A DNA stretch of 64,000 bases from Aphanomyces cochlioides (GCA_019828595.1 JAHQRK010000023.1:868001-932000); one strand, 5' to 3'; shown: positions 21,983 to 34,763, numbered from the stretch's first letter. Notes: generated from the sequence alone by a model not told the origin. Program-made: numbers and translations.

Positions 21983-23982
21983 CCGATCCAACTTGTAGCA
22001 ATGAAAAGACACTGCTGGCAGAGCCATCTTTGACAACCAAAGTTGGGAAACCATCGCGTCGCCTTGACTGCATATGAGCTTATGGGTTTGAATGGAGCTC
22101 CTGAGAAAGTCAAGGCCATGGCGAAGGACTCCAGGTAGTTTAAATGTATTGGTATGCATAGGTTATGGCAATCATGGATTGCTGACACTTGGTGATGTGT
22201 ACGCTCTTTCGCCCTTTCCACAAGGTCTCACGAGGGAACTGTGTCGATGGCCTAGTAGCACTCAACACTGCCTAGAGCTAGAATAGTGCCACTAGCGCAT
22301 TGATGTGAGCCGACAGAATGGACGACATTATCACTGGTAATCGTTGCTGATGTATGAGCCATTGTGCCCCCGAGCTGACAAAAATTTGGCACAGCTCTCA
22401 GACACGCTCAACACCAGGTCATGGCACGCAGGATTACTATAAGCTTGCACAGGATCGATGATTGCTTGAATCCACGACCCTAAAATTTTGCCAAGAGTGA
22501 TATGGTATGAAATGTCGGCCACCCTGCTTGAAATTTCAACATCACCGCAACGACTTCATGCATCAGCATTGTGCGATCGCAGCGCTGGAGAAATCAGCGA
22601 ATGCATAGTTGTGACATCGTTTGAATGTTCTCAGAGAGTCCATTGTTTCGCCGAGAAATACTCTTGATCAGTGGATTTTTTTGAGAACTGAGGTGATAAT
22701 CACTCATTTCTCCACAACGTCTTGCTGAAAATTTGCCGCTCGAAAATCTTTGACCACCTTGCCCAAGGCTCGCTGAAGAGCTTGGAACTTGAGACTAACG
22801 GCAACTACGAAAGCCAGCCTCCTACTTCACACATCGATTCTCGTCCGTTCATGCACTTGAAAGAAGTCGCTGGACAAAGCATCGACACTCAATTTCGCAA
22901 ATTACGCCGTGGGTTAATGATGGTGACGATGACCAAATTTTAAAATGGGTGAGTTTGAGAAACATAAGATATTGCGTCAGGACAAAGGTCTCAGGTCTCT
23001 TTTATCTCCAAGGTACGGAAAGGCAATGGACAGTGAGTTGGTGCTTGCTCCGGCATAAAGACAAGCGGTCAACGTTCATTTATTTGCAATTGTCGTGGCG
23101 GGCCGGCCAGATCGTCGTTGCAGTTTTAACGCAGACGTACACTTGAATGCATGACTGGCGCCTTGCCTTTGCAACAAGCAGTTGCTTATTTACTTTCGTG
23201 GTAGCAGCGTGCGTGCGGACCTGTCAAAGAATCAGCACATCTATCCTTTGGCCCCTTTATGAATCCATTTTCCACAGCGGGGAGGAAATTGAATCTTTCC
23301 AGAGGGAAAGACTGTCAGCCTGGACTTCCGACGCTTGCCAGGTGGACACGTTCAGCAATCTAGAAGCCGCGAATGGCCAGGAAAGGCGAAGGCTCAAAAC
23401 GATCCTGACGACATCAACCATGTGGTGAATTTGCCCTCGTTAAACTTTCTCTTGATTAAAGTATACTCCATAGTAACAGGTCACATTCTATACACCTAAT
23501 TTATAGTCATATTAGTCAAAATTTATCTTACTTAAAGTATTAAAATTTGGTGGGATCCATTGTCATACATATAACTTGAAAACTTTTCGTGATAAATATG
23601 CATTTTTAGTGAATCATGATTAAATATGAAGATTCAGATTCGTGGTAAAATTTCGACTGCGAACCTCCTCGTCGCATGAAGGACACATCGGCAGTAACGT
23701 GAACTTGAGTCTGCGTTGTCGTTGTTGGATGGAAATGAGAGATTGTAGCAGCTTTTAAGGACAACTAGGACAGAGTCCATGCTCTGTAGCATCCAATTTC
23801 GAAGTTTGCATGCTCCAAATGCTGCGGCACGTCGAGAGAGACCTATTTTGGCAAGAGATGAGATGTGAGGAAAAAGTCCAAGTGGATGTGCGACACCCAG
23901 ATGGACAGCATTGTTGGTCGCCAACGTTCTGCCACCAGACTTTGCCTCCTCTCACTTTTTAATTTCTCTCGTCTACCACAAG
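21983..23982. other. 2 kb without a recognisable gene
   Basis: Short frames only (for example 22722-22943 and 23147-23428 on the plus strand), with no family resemblance and no splice structure I could assemble. The segment at about 23440-23640 is AT-rich. Confidence 0.5.
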
Positions 23983-24153
23983 ATGCCCCACCAAACAACG
24001 ACCTCGAGCGTCTCCGTCACGTCTGCGTCGGCCAAGGACAAGATCAAACAGTTCTTTGGGTTCTCGAAAAAGCAACATGACTTGAAAGACCAATCATCCG
24101 ACTTGCTCTGCTTCTCCCAAGATCGTCAAGAAGTGTTTATCTGCCGACACTAG
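23983..24153 (+). CDS. Possible small protein
   Basis: This is a 56-aa frame beginning MPHQTTTSSVSVTSASAKD and continuing KIKQFFGFSKKQHDLKDQS. It has a Ser/Thr-rich start, then a basic amphipathic stretch, without a signal peptide or known domain. The ATG lies directly after a pyrimidine-rich stretch (CTCTCACTTTTTAATTTCTCTC) of the kind found at oomycete transcription starts. That is the only support; it may be noncoding. Confidence 0.3.
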   Translation: MPHQTTTSSVSVTSASAKDKIKQFFGFSKKQHDLKDQSSDLLCFSQDRQEVFICRH

Positions 24154-24786
24154 CCCTCGCTCGTGCCCCTCTTGACCCTCTTAACTTTATTCCTAATTTA
24201 CCATCATGATGCCATTGCCCTGAGCTTGATTGCCATTTTCACAGAGGACTTGTAGAACTGCTGGGCAATCGAAGGGTGGCCTTGGCTCGGGTTTGATGAT
24301 CGGCTACAAATAGATCAAGACCTCGTAAGAAACACGAATCATTCGGGTGGTCAGAAATGTGATGTGGCAGCTTTCGGCATCCAAGATCGGAACATTTCTG
24401 TGTGTGACAAACACGCGAATTTTGTCAAACTTCATATTGCGACATTCCAAAGTTGGATAAAATTTCTTCAAACAATTCAAAATGACACATTTTGTATCAA
24501 TTTATGGAGAGTTTTGTATCATTTTATTGAGACTAATATGATTTGTATCACTTTATCAAAAGGGAAAATGACAAAACGTGTATTAGTATAATTTATCAAA
24601 TTTATGACACTTTGAGTAAAATTTGAGCGAAAGGTGTATCACAACCATTGTTTCTGTGACAAAAGGTGTAAACTTGAATACGAATTGATAAATATTTAGA
24701 ATGTATGTTCTACCCCTAACCCTAATCCACACATTATATTACTATGACCGCGAGAAAACTCCATAATATGGAGTAACTAACTATAT
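24154..24786. other. AT-rich intergenic sequence left of the gypsy element
   Basis: No gene is seen. Several TTTATCAAA/GTATCA words recur at 24480-24620. Two CCCTAA units at 24714-24725 are too few to be telomeric. Confidence 0.5.
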
Positions 24787-25474
24787 TGTGATAAAGCATG
24801 ATGCAGAACACAGAAAACAAGAACGCGCGCGCATTCACATGACTGTAGAGCGCCACCACCGAAGCGTGAACCAACCGATTGCCTCGCGATGGCACATCCT
24901 CGACAGATGAAAGCACGAGGGCCAACCAACAAGCAGCGAATAAGTTACAGATGAAGCTTGGCCAATGCTGGGGGACGCTGCGGTAAAGAGAGCGAGCAGA
25001 AACGATATAGGAACAATGGACCAGAATAGAGAAAAGTCGAGTAGATAGTTAACCTTTGAATTCACTTCCGCTTTGTCGTGTATGACCTAAGGTCAACAGC
25101 CTCAACTGTTCGAAGAAGTACCCCAATCCAAGACAGCTAGTTTTGGAGCGCACGACCGACTTTCATTGCGACTGCGTGATCCTGTTTTTGGTTGTTGTGC
25201 CCGGTGTGCCAGCGACCCCCTTGTACTGTGATCTTATGAATAGCCCTTAACCAGCGCTCGAAGTGAGTTTTGACGCGAGTTTCGACGGGCCTCGAAACAC
25301 CTCCCCCTTTACCCCAACCTTTTTCCACTCGAAGCCTTGCAAACTCCGAGTCGTTCGTTGTACCTTTTGCACTCTCAAAACGCTTGCAGGTCGAAAGTCT
25401 CATAAAGAGCCTTTGACCGACAAATTCTTGTGTGAGTGTGTGAGCTTCCTTCCGCACACGCCCCCCCCATCACA
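24787..25474 (+). repeat. 5' LTR
   Basis: The 688-bp LTR begins TGTGAT and ends ATCACA, a perfect 6-bp terminal inverted repeat. The first 525 bp match 35648-36174. A possible primer-binding site, TGGAGCGCCAGACCGG, starts at 25477, two bases after the LTR end. The priming tRNA was not identified. Confidence 0.85.
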
Positions 25475-25507
25475 AGTGGAGCGCCAGACCGGGTTTGACC
25501 CTGCAAG

Positions 25508-26833
25508 ATGAGTAGTGCGCCAACGAACTTTGAAGATTTGCCTCTCCGGGCGGCGAGCGAATACCAAGTTGAAGATGAAGACCGTCGCGATGTCGCGTCG
25601 TCCCGATCTCCCTCTTAGCGACTGAGTGAAGATCTACCAGCTCCGTCTGGAAGCTCTCGTCCCTCGGCTAGGGGTGGTTCATCCAGCCGCTCACACGGCT
25701 CACGACCCCCCTCAGAGCATGACATACAGCCCGAAGGATTTATCACCATGTCCATGCTCCAACAAAACAATGACCAATTAGTCAAGACACTCATGGCTAT
25801 GCTCAAAGAACCCAAAGTCGAGGAAGAACTGGACCCGTATGGTCCCGACGTATCCCCGATTGGAGACTTCCAAGATTCACCCAGCACTGTGCGACTGATG
25901 CCGGTCGAAGCCTTGCCCAATTTTGATGGCGACCGTGTCAACCGAGACGCCGCCGCTTCCTGGTTGTAACGCTTCGAGGAAACCGCTATTGCCTGCGGGT
26001 GGTCTGACAGAGAAGTGCTCCGTCGATTTCGACTGCACTCCGACAAACCTGTTCACGACTGGTTATTCCAGATCGACGCCATCTTTCTTACATCTTGGAC
26101 AAAGTTGAGAGCCAAGTTCGCCAAGGAATATGTGAAGAGCCCCATACCGAAGACCGAGATTTATTTCAACATGACTCAGGGGCCGAACGAACACATCAAG
26201 GCGTTCTTCGTCCGATTCAATGCTGCAGCCTTGCGCATTCGATTCGACTACCGGAAGAGCAGGGAGTTCCTTGGAGAGCATATCGACCGGTTTGCACGGA
26301 ACGTGCGGAGTCGCGTGCTTGCTGATGCGATCAACACGCAACAGTTCCGAAGCATCGACGAATTTGAAGACTACTTGGACAAGCAGCAACAAAAAGAAGC
26401 CATCGATCGGTTCCAAACCCGGGCAAAGTCGGCGCAACCCAGCGCGAGCCAAGCACCTCTCCCTGTTGGAGATCGGAGCAAGACCCGCAAGCCTTCAGTT
26501 CAGTTTATGGATATGGAAGCTCTGGATGACAGTTACCAAGCCGAAATCTTTGCCCTTGGTCGTTACAATGGCTCCGCCAAGCGTGTCCAATGTCAAGAAT
26601 GTGGTCGTGAGCACTTTACTATTGACGGTCAATGTTGGTCCAACCTTAACTGTTCTATCTGCACCAAGATGGGACACCCAGAGACCAACTGCTACAAAGC
26701 CTGTGCCCTCTGTATCCCGCCACACAACAAATATGAGCGATGCGACAAGCGGGAGAAAGTGGCAGCGTTGAAGGCTTTCCTAGAAGAGCAATCCATTGAG
26801 GGTCTGCCTTCCTTGGAGTGTTTAAACTTCTAA
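25508..26833 (+). pseudogene. gag: gag of the gypsy element
   Basis: This is the capsid/nucleocapsid frame, ATG at 25508 and TAA at 26831. Two in-frame stops interrupt it: TAG 25616-25618 and TAA 25967-25969. Between them the frame is otherwise uninterrupted. The capsid-like retrotransposon gag domain includes WTKLRAKFAKEYVKSP and FFVRFNAAALRIRFDYR. Two cysteine clusters lie near the C-terminus: CQECGREHFTIDGQC, then a CCHC zinc knuckle CSICTKMGHPETNC (C-x2-C-x4-H-x4-C). gag ends inside the frameshift site that gives access to pol. Confidence 0.85.
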
Positions 26834-29800
26834 GTCCGGAGGAATTGCGAATCCTCAATCGTGTCGGACACAACGCACGCAACAAACTACCGCCAGAAAA
26901 AGCAGAAAACAAGAAACCCACAGAAAAATCAAGATCAAATGCATACCCCCCACCGACCCAGACCTCGAAGTCGGTGACTACATGTGAACAATCCACCCAG
27001 ACTAATCCAACCTTTTCGAAGTTGGCCACCATAGACAAGAAGAGCCCCGTAAGCTGGAATATATCGCGAGATTCCGACACTGTTGTTCCCTCGACACATT
27101 ATGTGACCAAGGACCACACGATCATGCCTTGGGAGTACGACTTACAAGAAGGGGAAGAACTGGGTTTTCTCAGTGATGAGAAGGTCGGGGAAGAAGGAAA
27201 CCATCAAGTCCTGTTGAACGCCAAACTCATGGACCGAGATACAATCATCTTGGCTGACACTGGAGCCGACATGAGCGTCGTACATCTACGAGCGGTTGAG
27301 TCTCTGAACCTACCAATCGACCAACGGAAGTCGATGAGGATCAATGGGATAGGACCCAACTCCATTCGAACGCTTGGCACAGTCCCCGTGAAGCTCACCA
27401 TTGGGAACGGCATTGCTTACTACTTGGAACTGGACGTTTGTGACTTGGGCAATGTTGGGTTTAACGCCGTCCTCGGTATGGACTTCCTTTCTCGAGCCCA
27501 CATGACGATTGATACCAACCGCCGAGAGATAAGCCTTCCAGGAGGCGAACAAGTTCCGTTACTCCACCAACCGACGCGTTATCACCGAGGCAATATCCAG
27601 TATCTTGAAACGACAAAACAAACATGGATTGCCTCTGGCGAGTCAGTAGTGATCCCCATACGCCACTCCCTGCCTCTCGAACCTGAGGAGCGCGAGTACT
27701 GGGTACACCGCGGTGTGAAATGGATCACTACGTTGTTGTCTGGAGTGGATGAACAACCGATGGCTGTGAGGATAACCAACGTAGGCTCTCACGGAATTAG
27801 TCTATTACCTCGAACCAGAATTGGAGCCATCACAGAGCGTGGCGAACGACCACTTGATGCAAGAATGGTTCGCAAAGATAGCAACCGCTATCGGGTATGG
27901 GAAGACGAGGTCTATGAAGGCACGTTCACGTGTCGTTTCCTGAAAAAACAAGCGGCACAGAACACAGGACCTGAGAACTCTACCTCATTGATGGAGTCTA
28001 AAGAATGGCCCACGACTCTCAAAACCCACGACGGAGAGCTGCCTTTGCTGAGGAAGACTTCTACTGTGTCAATTGCGATCACAGAAGAACCTGTACCGAC
28101 CAAGGAACACCATGACAATGATATTTGGGAGCCGTCTGGCCCTCAAATCTTCTCTTTGCAGGCTGTACCCGACCTTGACCAAAGCAAGTTCGATCCAGAA
28201 GTGGTTGTGAAGGAAGGGATCGATATGACTACGGAGGAGATGGAAGCTCAACTTGCGTTCATACCCGAGATCACACCAGATCCTACGCCCATACGATTAG
28301 AAGACCTTGACTATGGGGAACCCGATCAGATCACTGAAGACAAAGAGAAGATGAAAGCAGTGCTGTCGAAGTACATGCCCTACTTTATCCAGTCTGGCAA
28401 CGGTCTGCCACCTGCAGCAAGAGGAGCAGTTTATGACATCGACGTGGGGAATGCCAGACCTATTGCACAACGAGCAAGACGAGTTCGCCCTGAACATCTC
28501 AAGCAATTGTTCGAATTACTGAAGGGGCTGCTCGAATATGGGTTGATCACGTTTTCGAAGTCGCCATGGGCATCGCCGATCGTCATCGTCCTCAAAAAGG
28601 GCGGCAAGGACATTCGGTTATGCATTGATTACCGAGCCATCAACGACTTGCAATCGCTGCTCTTATCCCCCATGCCCACACTGGACAGCATGCTCGCCAA
28701 CTTTGACGCCGTGCAATGGTTTCTATCTTTGGACAACGCCAGTGGCTTTTGGGTTGTGAGATCGACTCGACGCGATCGATTGATTAGCGCGTTCATTTGC
28801 CCTCTGGGTCACTTCGAGTGGACCCGCATGGCTCAAGGTCTCAAGAATGCTCCGACGATCTACCAGAGGATGATTACCAATGCTTTGTTCGGCTTTGTTG
28901 ACTTACCCCCTGGTGTAGCCGACCTCGATGAAGATGGTGAACCCAGGGACATGTTCAAGATCAATTACAAGTACCCAGAAGAGAGCATGCCCCCTGTCGC
29001 CAACCGTACTTCTTTTGCAGACGACATTAGCGATGGAGAAGAGACTTGGGATGGTGTGGTCGAGCTGACGAACCGAATTTTACGACGCCTTACTTACTGC
29101 AATGTGAGCATTAGCGCGTCCAAGAGCAAGTTTGGCAAACGTGAGATTGAGTTTCTTGGCCACTGGATTTCAAGACGAGACCTCTATGCGAGACCCAAAG
29201 GTTTAGAGAAGCTGATCAATCTGGAGTTTCCCACCTCACTACAAGGCGTCCAATCTTTCCTGGGTTCCCTGAACTTTTACTCGAGGTTCATCGAGAACTA
29301 CGCCATCAAAGCCAGCAGTCTCTATGAAATATCCCGTGAGGATATAGAAGCCGGCGTGGTCTCAGACACGGCCAAATTGGCCTTTGACGAACTGAAGTCG
29401 GCTTTCGCCAACCTACCAACTCTCAAACACGCAGCTCCTGGCAAAGAAGTCCACGTGCTCATATATACTACAATTGGGCTATCTCTGCGACTGTTTGCCA
29501 GGAGGACGAAGGCGTGCTGCACCCAATTCGGTTTTGCGGACGAGTACTAAAGGGTGGCGAAACCCGGTATGAAGGTTGGGCGAAGGAGATCCTGGCCTTG
29601 CTTCGTGTGCTGAAGACTTGCTTCTTCGAAGTCCGAGGGCGGACCGTTGTGGTGTACACTCGGTTTGGTCTTATGAAATGGTTGCTAAAAGACAAGCAAG
29701 CCAAAGCTGAGAACCTACACTGGGCTGCCATGTTAGCTCCATTGACAATCAAAGTGGTCCCTGTGGAAGAATTGGATGGCCGATGGAACCTACCGATTAT

Positions 29801-32203
29801 GTTGACTGAAACCCTCCATCCGCCGGACGAGACGACCTGCGAGAAATTGGCTTTGTATGAGCCCAACCGGTCCAAGGTTGGCTTGCAGCCTCGCCAAGTA
29901 AAGATGCCAACCTTCACCGAGAACGACCAAGGCTATATTGCTACATTCGACGGTGCCATCAAGGTGAAAGAGCGATTCGGAAGTTGAGGCGCTGTCATTT
30001 GGAAGTTGCCTGAATGGAGTATTGTGTGGGCTGGTGCCGGCTGTTGCCAAGATGCGACATTCAACGTGGCTGAATACGAAGGTGCTAAGGCCGTGCTCCG
30101 AGCTGCCATCAAACAAGGCATCCAAACTTTGCATGTATTTGGCGACTCCAAGCTGGTGATTCACCAAGCTCTTGAATTGATGCAGTGCAAGCAACAGCAT
30201 CTACAGAACCAACTCAAAGACTTACGGACCTTGGAGCGACAACTGTCTCGGGTAGAGTATCACCACATCCTGCGGCAATGGAATGGCAGCGCAGACCACC
30301 TAGCCTCCATGGGTCTAATGGCCCGCAAGGAGATTTCTGAGCTTACCCCGAATGATCTGGATGATATCCGAGCGAAAAATCTGCTGGTAGAACTCCTTCA
30401 GCCGCAACTAGAGCCCAACGATCTGCAAAGTGAGGAAAAGTCGGCGAGAAATGTCTTCGCGTTCACTCATCCGAGGCCAACCTCGAAGACTGTGGGGCTG
30501 AACATGCAAATTCGACTCCTCCGAGTGAGCTTAGCACAAGACCGAGAGCGAAAATGGTGGGTTATCAAGCGTTTTCTACGCGGAGACTTGGCAGAATTAT
30601 CGTCAGAAGAGTGCTCGACAGCTAGCAAAGAAGCTGGAATGTACGAGGTTGGCGAAGAAGGAGCCCATTTCCGGCTGAACTGGTCCAACCGAAGGAGCAA
30701 CCTGCCTGTTCTTGTTTGGAGCTAAGTCATACCCACTGAATTGATACCAACCGTACTCCACCACTGCCATGACAGCGTCGAAGGAGGCCACTTCAAGTTT
30801 CATGCTACCTACGAACGGCTGAGGAAGCACTTTTATTGGGCTGGTATGTGCACGGATGCGAAAAACTACATCGCTGCCTGCGAAATATGCACCTCTGGAG
30901 GACCACCACCGACTATCCAAGCTCACCTGGCAATCTCGTACCACAAGGACCTATGGAGCTGATCAATTTCGATATTGCCACTGACCTTCCCCGATCTTTC
31001 GAAGGAAATACACAGTTGGTGGTGTTTGTCGACAACTTCACGGGATATGTCATGTGCAAGCCAACTCCCGATCGAGCTGCCCACACTCTAGCAAAAGCAT
31101 TTGAGGAAACGGTGTTCATCCGGTTCGGTGCGTGTAAAGAAGTCCGCCATGATCGTGAACCCTCGTTCATGAGCGAGGTGGTCACTCACTTCATGAAAAT
31201 GATCGGCCAAGGATCTATGCCCACCTTTGCCTACCGTCCCCAAGCAAATGGGACAGCTGAGAGAGCGATCCAGACCTTAGTCAGATCGGTGAAGTTATAT
31301 GTGGCCGTCCCTCAACAGCGAGATTGGGATGAGTACGCAGTGAGACTGACGTTTGCGATCAACACTACCCCCTCGGCTACGCGTGGAGATACGCCATTCT
31401 TCCTTATTCATGGATGGGATCCCTTTACGACGATTACTGCTAGCCTCCCATCCACCAGAAATGGCGACGACGAAGCTCATCGGTGGCGATCACAACTACA
31501 CCAACAGCACTTGTTTTGCCGAGCTATCGCTCACGAGCTGCTCCAGCAAGCTGTGACCCAGCGAGCAGAAGCACACAACGCCCGATTACCTGAAGCAGTA
31601 GACGAACGGATCAAAGTGGGTGATCTGGTGTGGGTCTACATCGACCAAGTTAAGCCCGGCGTAAAGAAGAAGCTGGCTCACCTGTGGCACGGACCATTCC
31701 GAGTGCTGGAAAAGAAGCATGACTATGCCAGTGCGTTAGAAATCCGGGGAAGATTGGCGCTGAAGAACCATCGGTTCCACGCTGAGGTTCATGACTCACG
31801 ATTGAAGCTACAACGGCTGTTCCAACTCAGACCGGCTGACATCTTCGAGAATCAACCACCAGTGGACTTCGACGAAGGGCTCTATTTGCCCCCCGATTCA
31901 TTTGAACTAGACCCAGATGATCAACAGCTATTTGGCATCCGAGACATACGATATGTCAACAATGTCAAAGAGTATGAAGTGCAGCTGGAGAACAATGGCC
32001 CTTGGATATGGATTGCTTCAATTCTGTTGCCACCGTCAGTCTTGGTGTATGAGTTCGAACGAGATCGGTTACACCTCGCCCGGATGAGTATGATGAGGCA
32101 GAACGAGTTTGATATCCCAGTCGAAGAGGAGAATGCTGAAGAAACAAAAGGCAATGGCGACCAGGGAGATGAAGTTGGCGACGGTGGAGCTACGGCTATT
32201 TAG
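26818..32203 (+). pseudogene. pol: pol of the gypsy element (PR-RT-RH-INT)
   Basis: The -1 frame opens at 26818. The aspartic protease has ADTGADMSVVH (about 27253). Reverse transcriptase has SPWASPIVIVLKKGG, LCIDYRAIN, LDNASGFW and the catalytic FADD (29014-29025). The main frame ends at 29550 because of a frameshift near 29465; the RNase H region continues in another frame with IRFCGRVLKGGETRYEGWAK. TGA 29985-29987 interrupts a second RNase H-like segment, followed by YEGAKAVLRAA and FGDSKLVI. Integrase starts with the HHCC-like zinc domain (HHCHDSVEGGHF...CEICTSG), shifts frame near 30900, then has INFDIATDLP, VFVDNFTGYV and the Glu in RPQANGTAERAIQ. The C-terminal FGIRDIRYVNNVKEYEVQLE looks chromodomain-like. 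The gene is not functional as read. Confidence 0.88.
26821..26856 (+). promoter_or_regulatory. -1 programmed ribosomal frameshift site, gag-pol
   Basis: The heptamer TTTAAAC lies at 26821-26827, phased T TTA AAC in the gag frame. The gag stop TAA follows at 26831. A -1 slip puts the ribosome exactly in the pol frame (TTT AAA CTT CTA). A weak hairpin (GAGGA 26839-26843 with TCCTC 26852-26856) follows about 11 nt after the heptamer. Confidence 0.75.
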
Positions 32204-32415
32204 TCCACTGCACGAGTGAACAAGCCGATGTGCATAGGTTTTGGTGAAATGGCAGACTTTTTGGCCCTTTGGTGAAGTGGTTTGAATGGTGAATGGAATG
32301 GAAATTGATGGATTGATCGATTCATCGAATCGATCGCGTGCTGGAATGGATTTATATTGATGCATGTTTGCATATGAAGACGAAGAAATGGAGTGTTATG
32401 AAGATGGCAATCTAC
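32204..32415. other. Spacer between pol and the antisense frames
   Basis: About 210 bp without coding features, where the sense and antisense frames converge. Confidence 0.5.
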
Positions 32416-33833
32416 CTATGCCGAACTGGACGAAGGTTGGCTAGAGATGCTCACACAAAGACCGCACATGGCCCACCGGATGACATTGGAGGTGGACGTG
32501 GAGGATTGGATGGATGGACCGCGTGGACCTTGAGGACCAGGATGTTGATCGGGTGGACCCGATGGACCTTGGGAACCGACGTCTGGATCTTGCAAAGACT
32601 CCAACAACGTATCAAACTCTTGCAAGCGGCGAGAATAACGAGCAAACGAGTGAGCAGTGGGAAACTGCGGCCCTTGAAGAACGACGCGCTGGCCATTTTG
32701 GATGAAGTCGTGCTGCATATTGCCGAAGTCCTTCTCGATCTCGTACAGCAAGGCTCCTCGACTTGATACCACCCGGTTGAACGATGCACGTGGCCGTGAT
32801 ACTGACTGAAAATTTCATGATACCGTGGATTGTGGACTTGGCAGCGTGCCCACTTTTGATGGCAACGACGGGTCAAGCCAACCTTGATCGAGCGTCCGAA
32901 ACAGAGCGGCATTTGACCAGGGGTGGATACGTGAACCTTCTCTGCCCGAAGATAGCACCGAGACGCTGGCAACTGACACTTGCTGCCGTCGGACATGCGG
33001 CCATTGCACAGTCTTCCATCGGCTGGAGTAACTTGGAGTGGTGGCACATAGCTGTCCACGATCGCATCTTGGCATGAGTTTCACGAACCTCCTTGGCAGA
33101 CATCACGACAGGCCGGCGCACATTGGGTTGATTGTTAACTATGGTGCGGAGGACGCTACCCAAGTGGCTAACGGCGTTGACAACCGATCGAGCGAAGTTT
33201 GGCTGAAGGTTGGTACTTTGAGCGTCGACAGCTAAAGCTTGATATTGATCACCCAAAGCTTCGAGAGAGCAATCCAAGGCATGTGAAGGCAATCGACTAG
33301 GATCAGGCTGTGTTGACTCTCTGCGATCAAGTGTTGCCTCGAAGGGATCGAATGGCTCCTCGTCAGACTCGGCCGGCCGCAACGTGACATGGCCGTCTTT
33401 TCTTGGACCAAGCAAGACGACGTCGCTCTCATGTGAACCAGAACTGTCTTGACGACGACGACCTCGAGGTCCAGACTTGGATGAACGGTGCGATGAAGCG
33501 ATCGACGGTGCAGCCGACGCAATGGTAGTCGTTGGTGAAGGTGGCGATGGTGGAGTGTTTGGACGAGCAGTCTTCGCCGGCCTTGGCGAGCTTGGCTGTG
33601 ACGACGGACCACGCTTGAGGCGACGAAACTTCCGAATGGGTGGCGAATCCTCTTCATCCAACGACGATGAACTTGGACCAGTGACAAGAAAAGACGTTTG
33701 CCCATCAGTGCGCACTCAAGATTTTTTGGCCGGCGGTGTGCGAAGCGTTTCCACAACGAGCGGCTCTTATTTAGTCTCCTCTTCGTCTTTGGTTTCCTCC
33801 TCGTCATCACTGAAAGGGACTACGGTTGGCATG
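32416..33833 (-). pseudogene. Antisense ORF 3 of the gypsy element (cysteine-motif protein)
   Basis: It reads right to left from ATG 33833 (MPTVVPFSDDEEETKDEEE). Two early in-frame stops interrupt it (TAA near 33770 and TGA near 33717), then a long frame runs to about 33050. That part is Ser/Pro/Arg-rich, then helical (NFARSVVNAVSHLGSVLRTI). After a frameshift near 33050 it encodes CNGRMSDGSKCQLPASRC, a cysteine motif shared with antisense ORF 1. After a further shift near 32790 it has FNRVVSSRGALLYEIEKDFG and a Gly/Pro-rich tail (GPSGPPDQHPGPQGPRGPS). No database family is recognised. The degenerate but collinear frames suggest a once functional gene. Confidence 0.6.
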
Positions 33834-33864
33834 GCAGGCAAGAACGGATTAAGTCGGGCCGGCA

Positions 33865-34571
33865 CTATGGCGAAGTCAATGGTAAAGTCAACATACCCGG
33901 ATTGCGACGAGCGACCCAATCTTGACGGCTCCACGCAGCGTGATAAAGACTTTCCGCTTGATGGAGATCGTGCAGTATCCGCATCAACTCGCCTTCAGAC
34001 TCGCTGACGAGCTGCTTCAAACGCACTTGATGTCGACCCAGAGTTTTGAAGGCTGGGAGGTACAAGGAAATTTGACTTGTGAACTCCGTCACCTCAGACA
34101 AGGCATTGGCATACGCTGTCAGCCGACTACGAGCGACACATTCAAGATACGACAGCTCCGTGTAGCGCTCCAGCTGCGCATGAGTCTGATGCATGGCTTC
34201 GGTGTAAGCGGGGTGTTGAACGGCTATATTTAGCTCTTGCCAAATCCGAGTCTTGCGATCTTCTTCATGGTCACGCTCGCGAGTCGCCATCAAGCGCCGA
34301 ATCTCAGTGTTGTGGGCTTCGATGCGCCGAGCGGCCAGTTCTCGGAGACGCTCGAGAAAGCGACGATTCCCCTCCAAGCATAGTGGATCCGTCAAGATCC
34401 ATTGGACTCCTAAGAGGTATTCGCCTGCATGTCCTCTTCGTTCAAGATGTAGAGCTCTTCCATGCCAGCGGGCAACTGCTGTTGCTCGGACAGCGCCAAA
34501 GCCTGTGCGATCTGAATGGCTTCTTCTTCTTCTTCGCGTTCGAGACGAGTCAAAGTGCGAGTGACCACCAT
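33865..34571 (-). pseudogene. Antisense ORF 2 of the gypsy element (UIM-like and coiled coil)
   Basis: It starts at ATG 34571 (MVVTRTLTRLEREEEEEAIQ). Residues about 12-31 contain EEEEAIQIAQALALSEQQ, which fits the ubiquitin-interacting motif pattern (acidic run, then A-x3-A-x-S-E). The frame then meets a stop near 34410, and the coding pattern continues in a neighbouring frame: RFLERLRELAARRIEAHNTE, MATRERDHEEDRKTRIWQEL and QVRLKQLVSESEGELMRILH. This is a mostly helical, coiled-coil-rich protein ending at a TGA at about 33865. One frameshift therefore separates two good halves. No known gag, env or host family was recognised. Confidence 0.58.
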
Positions 34572-34763
34572 GGTACAAAACCAAGATTGGTGAAAGTCGA
34601 GAAATATCCGTACACCCGACCAATGAGCAAATGGCCCGTTGAATTGATGATTGACCAAGCAAGTTGAAGCAGTGATTGACCGAATGCGTTGGCAATGGAT
34701 ATTGACGAGACGATTGACTGGCAATGACAAGAATGACAATGGATTATGCAAGCGTTACGAAGA

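Noticed and set aside
24714..24725. CCCTAACCCTAA, telomere-like
   Set aside because: Only two units, in AT-rich intergenic sequence; chance occurrence is likely.
33477..34007. 176-codon plus-strand frame in the gypsy 3' region
   Set aside because: It overlaps antisense ORFs 2 and 3, whose frames show helical and compositional structure; the plus frame is a GC-driven shadow.
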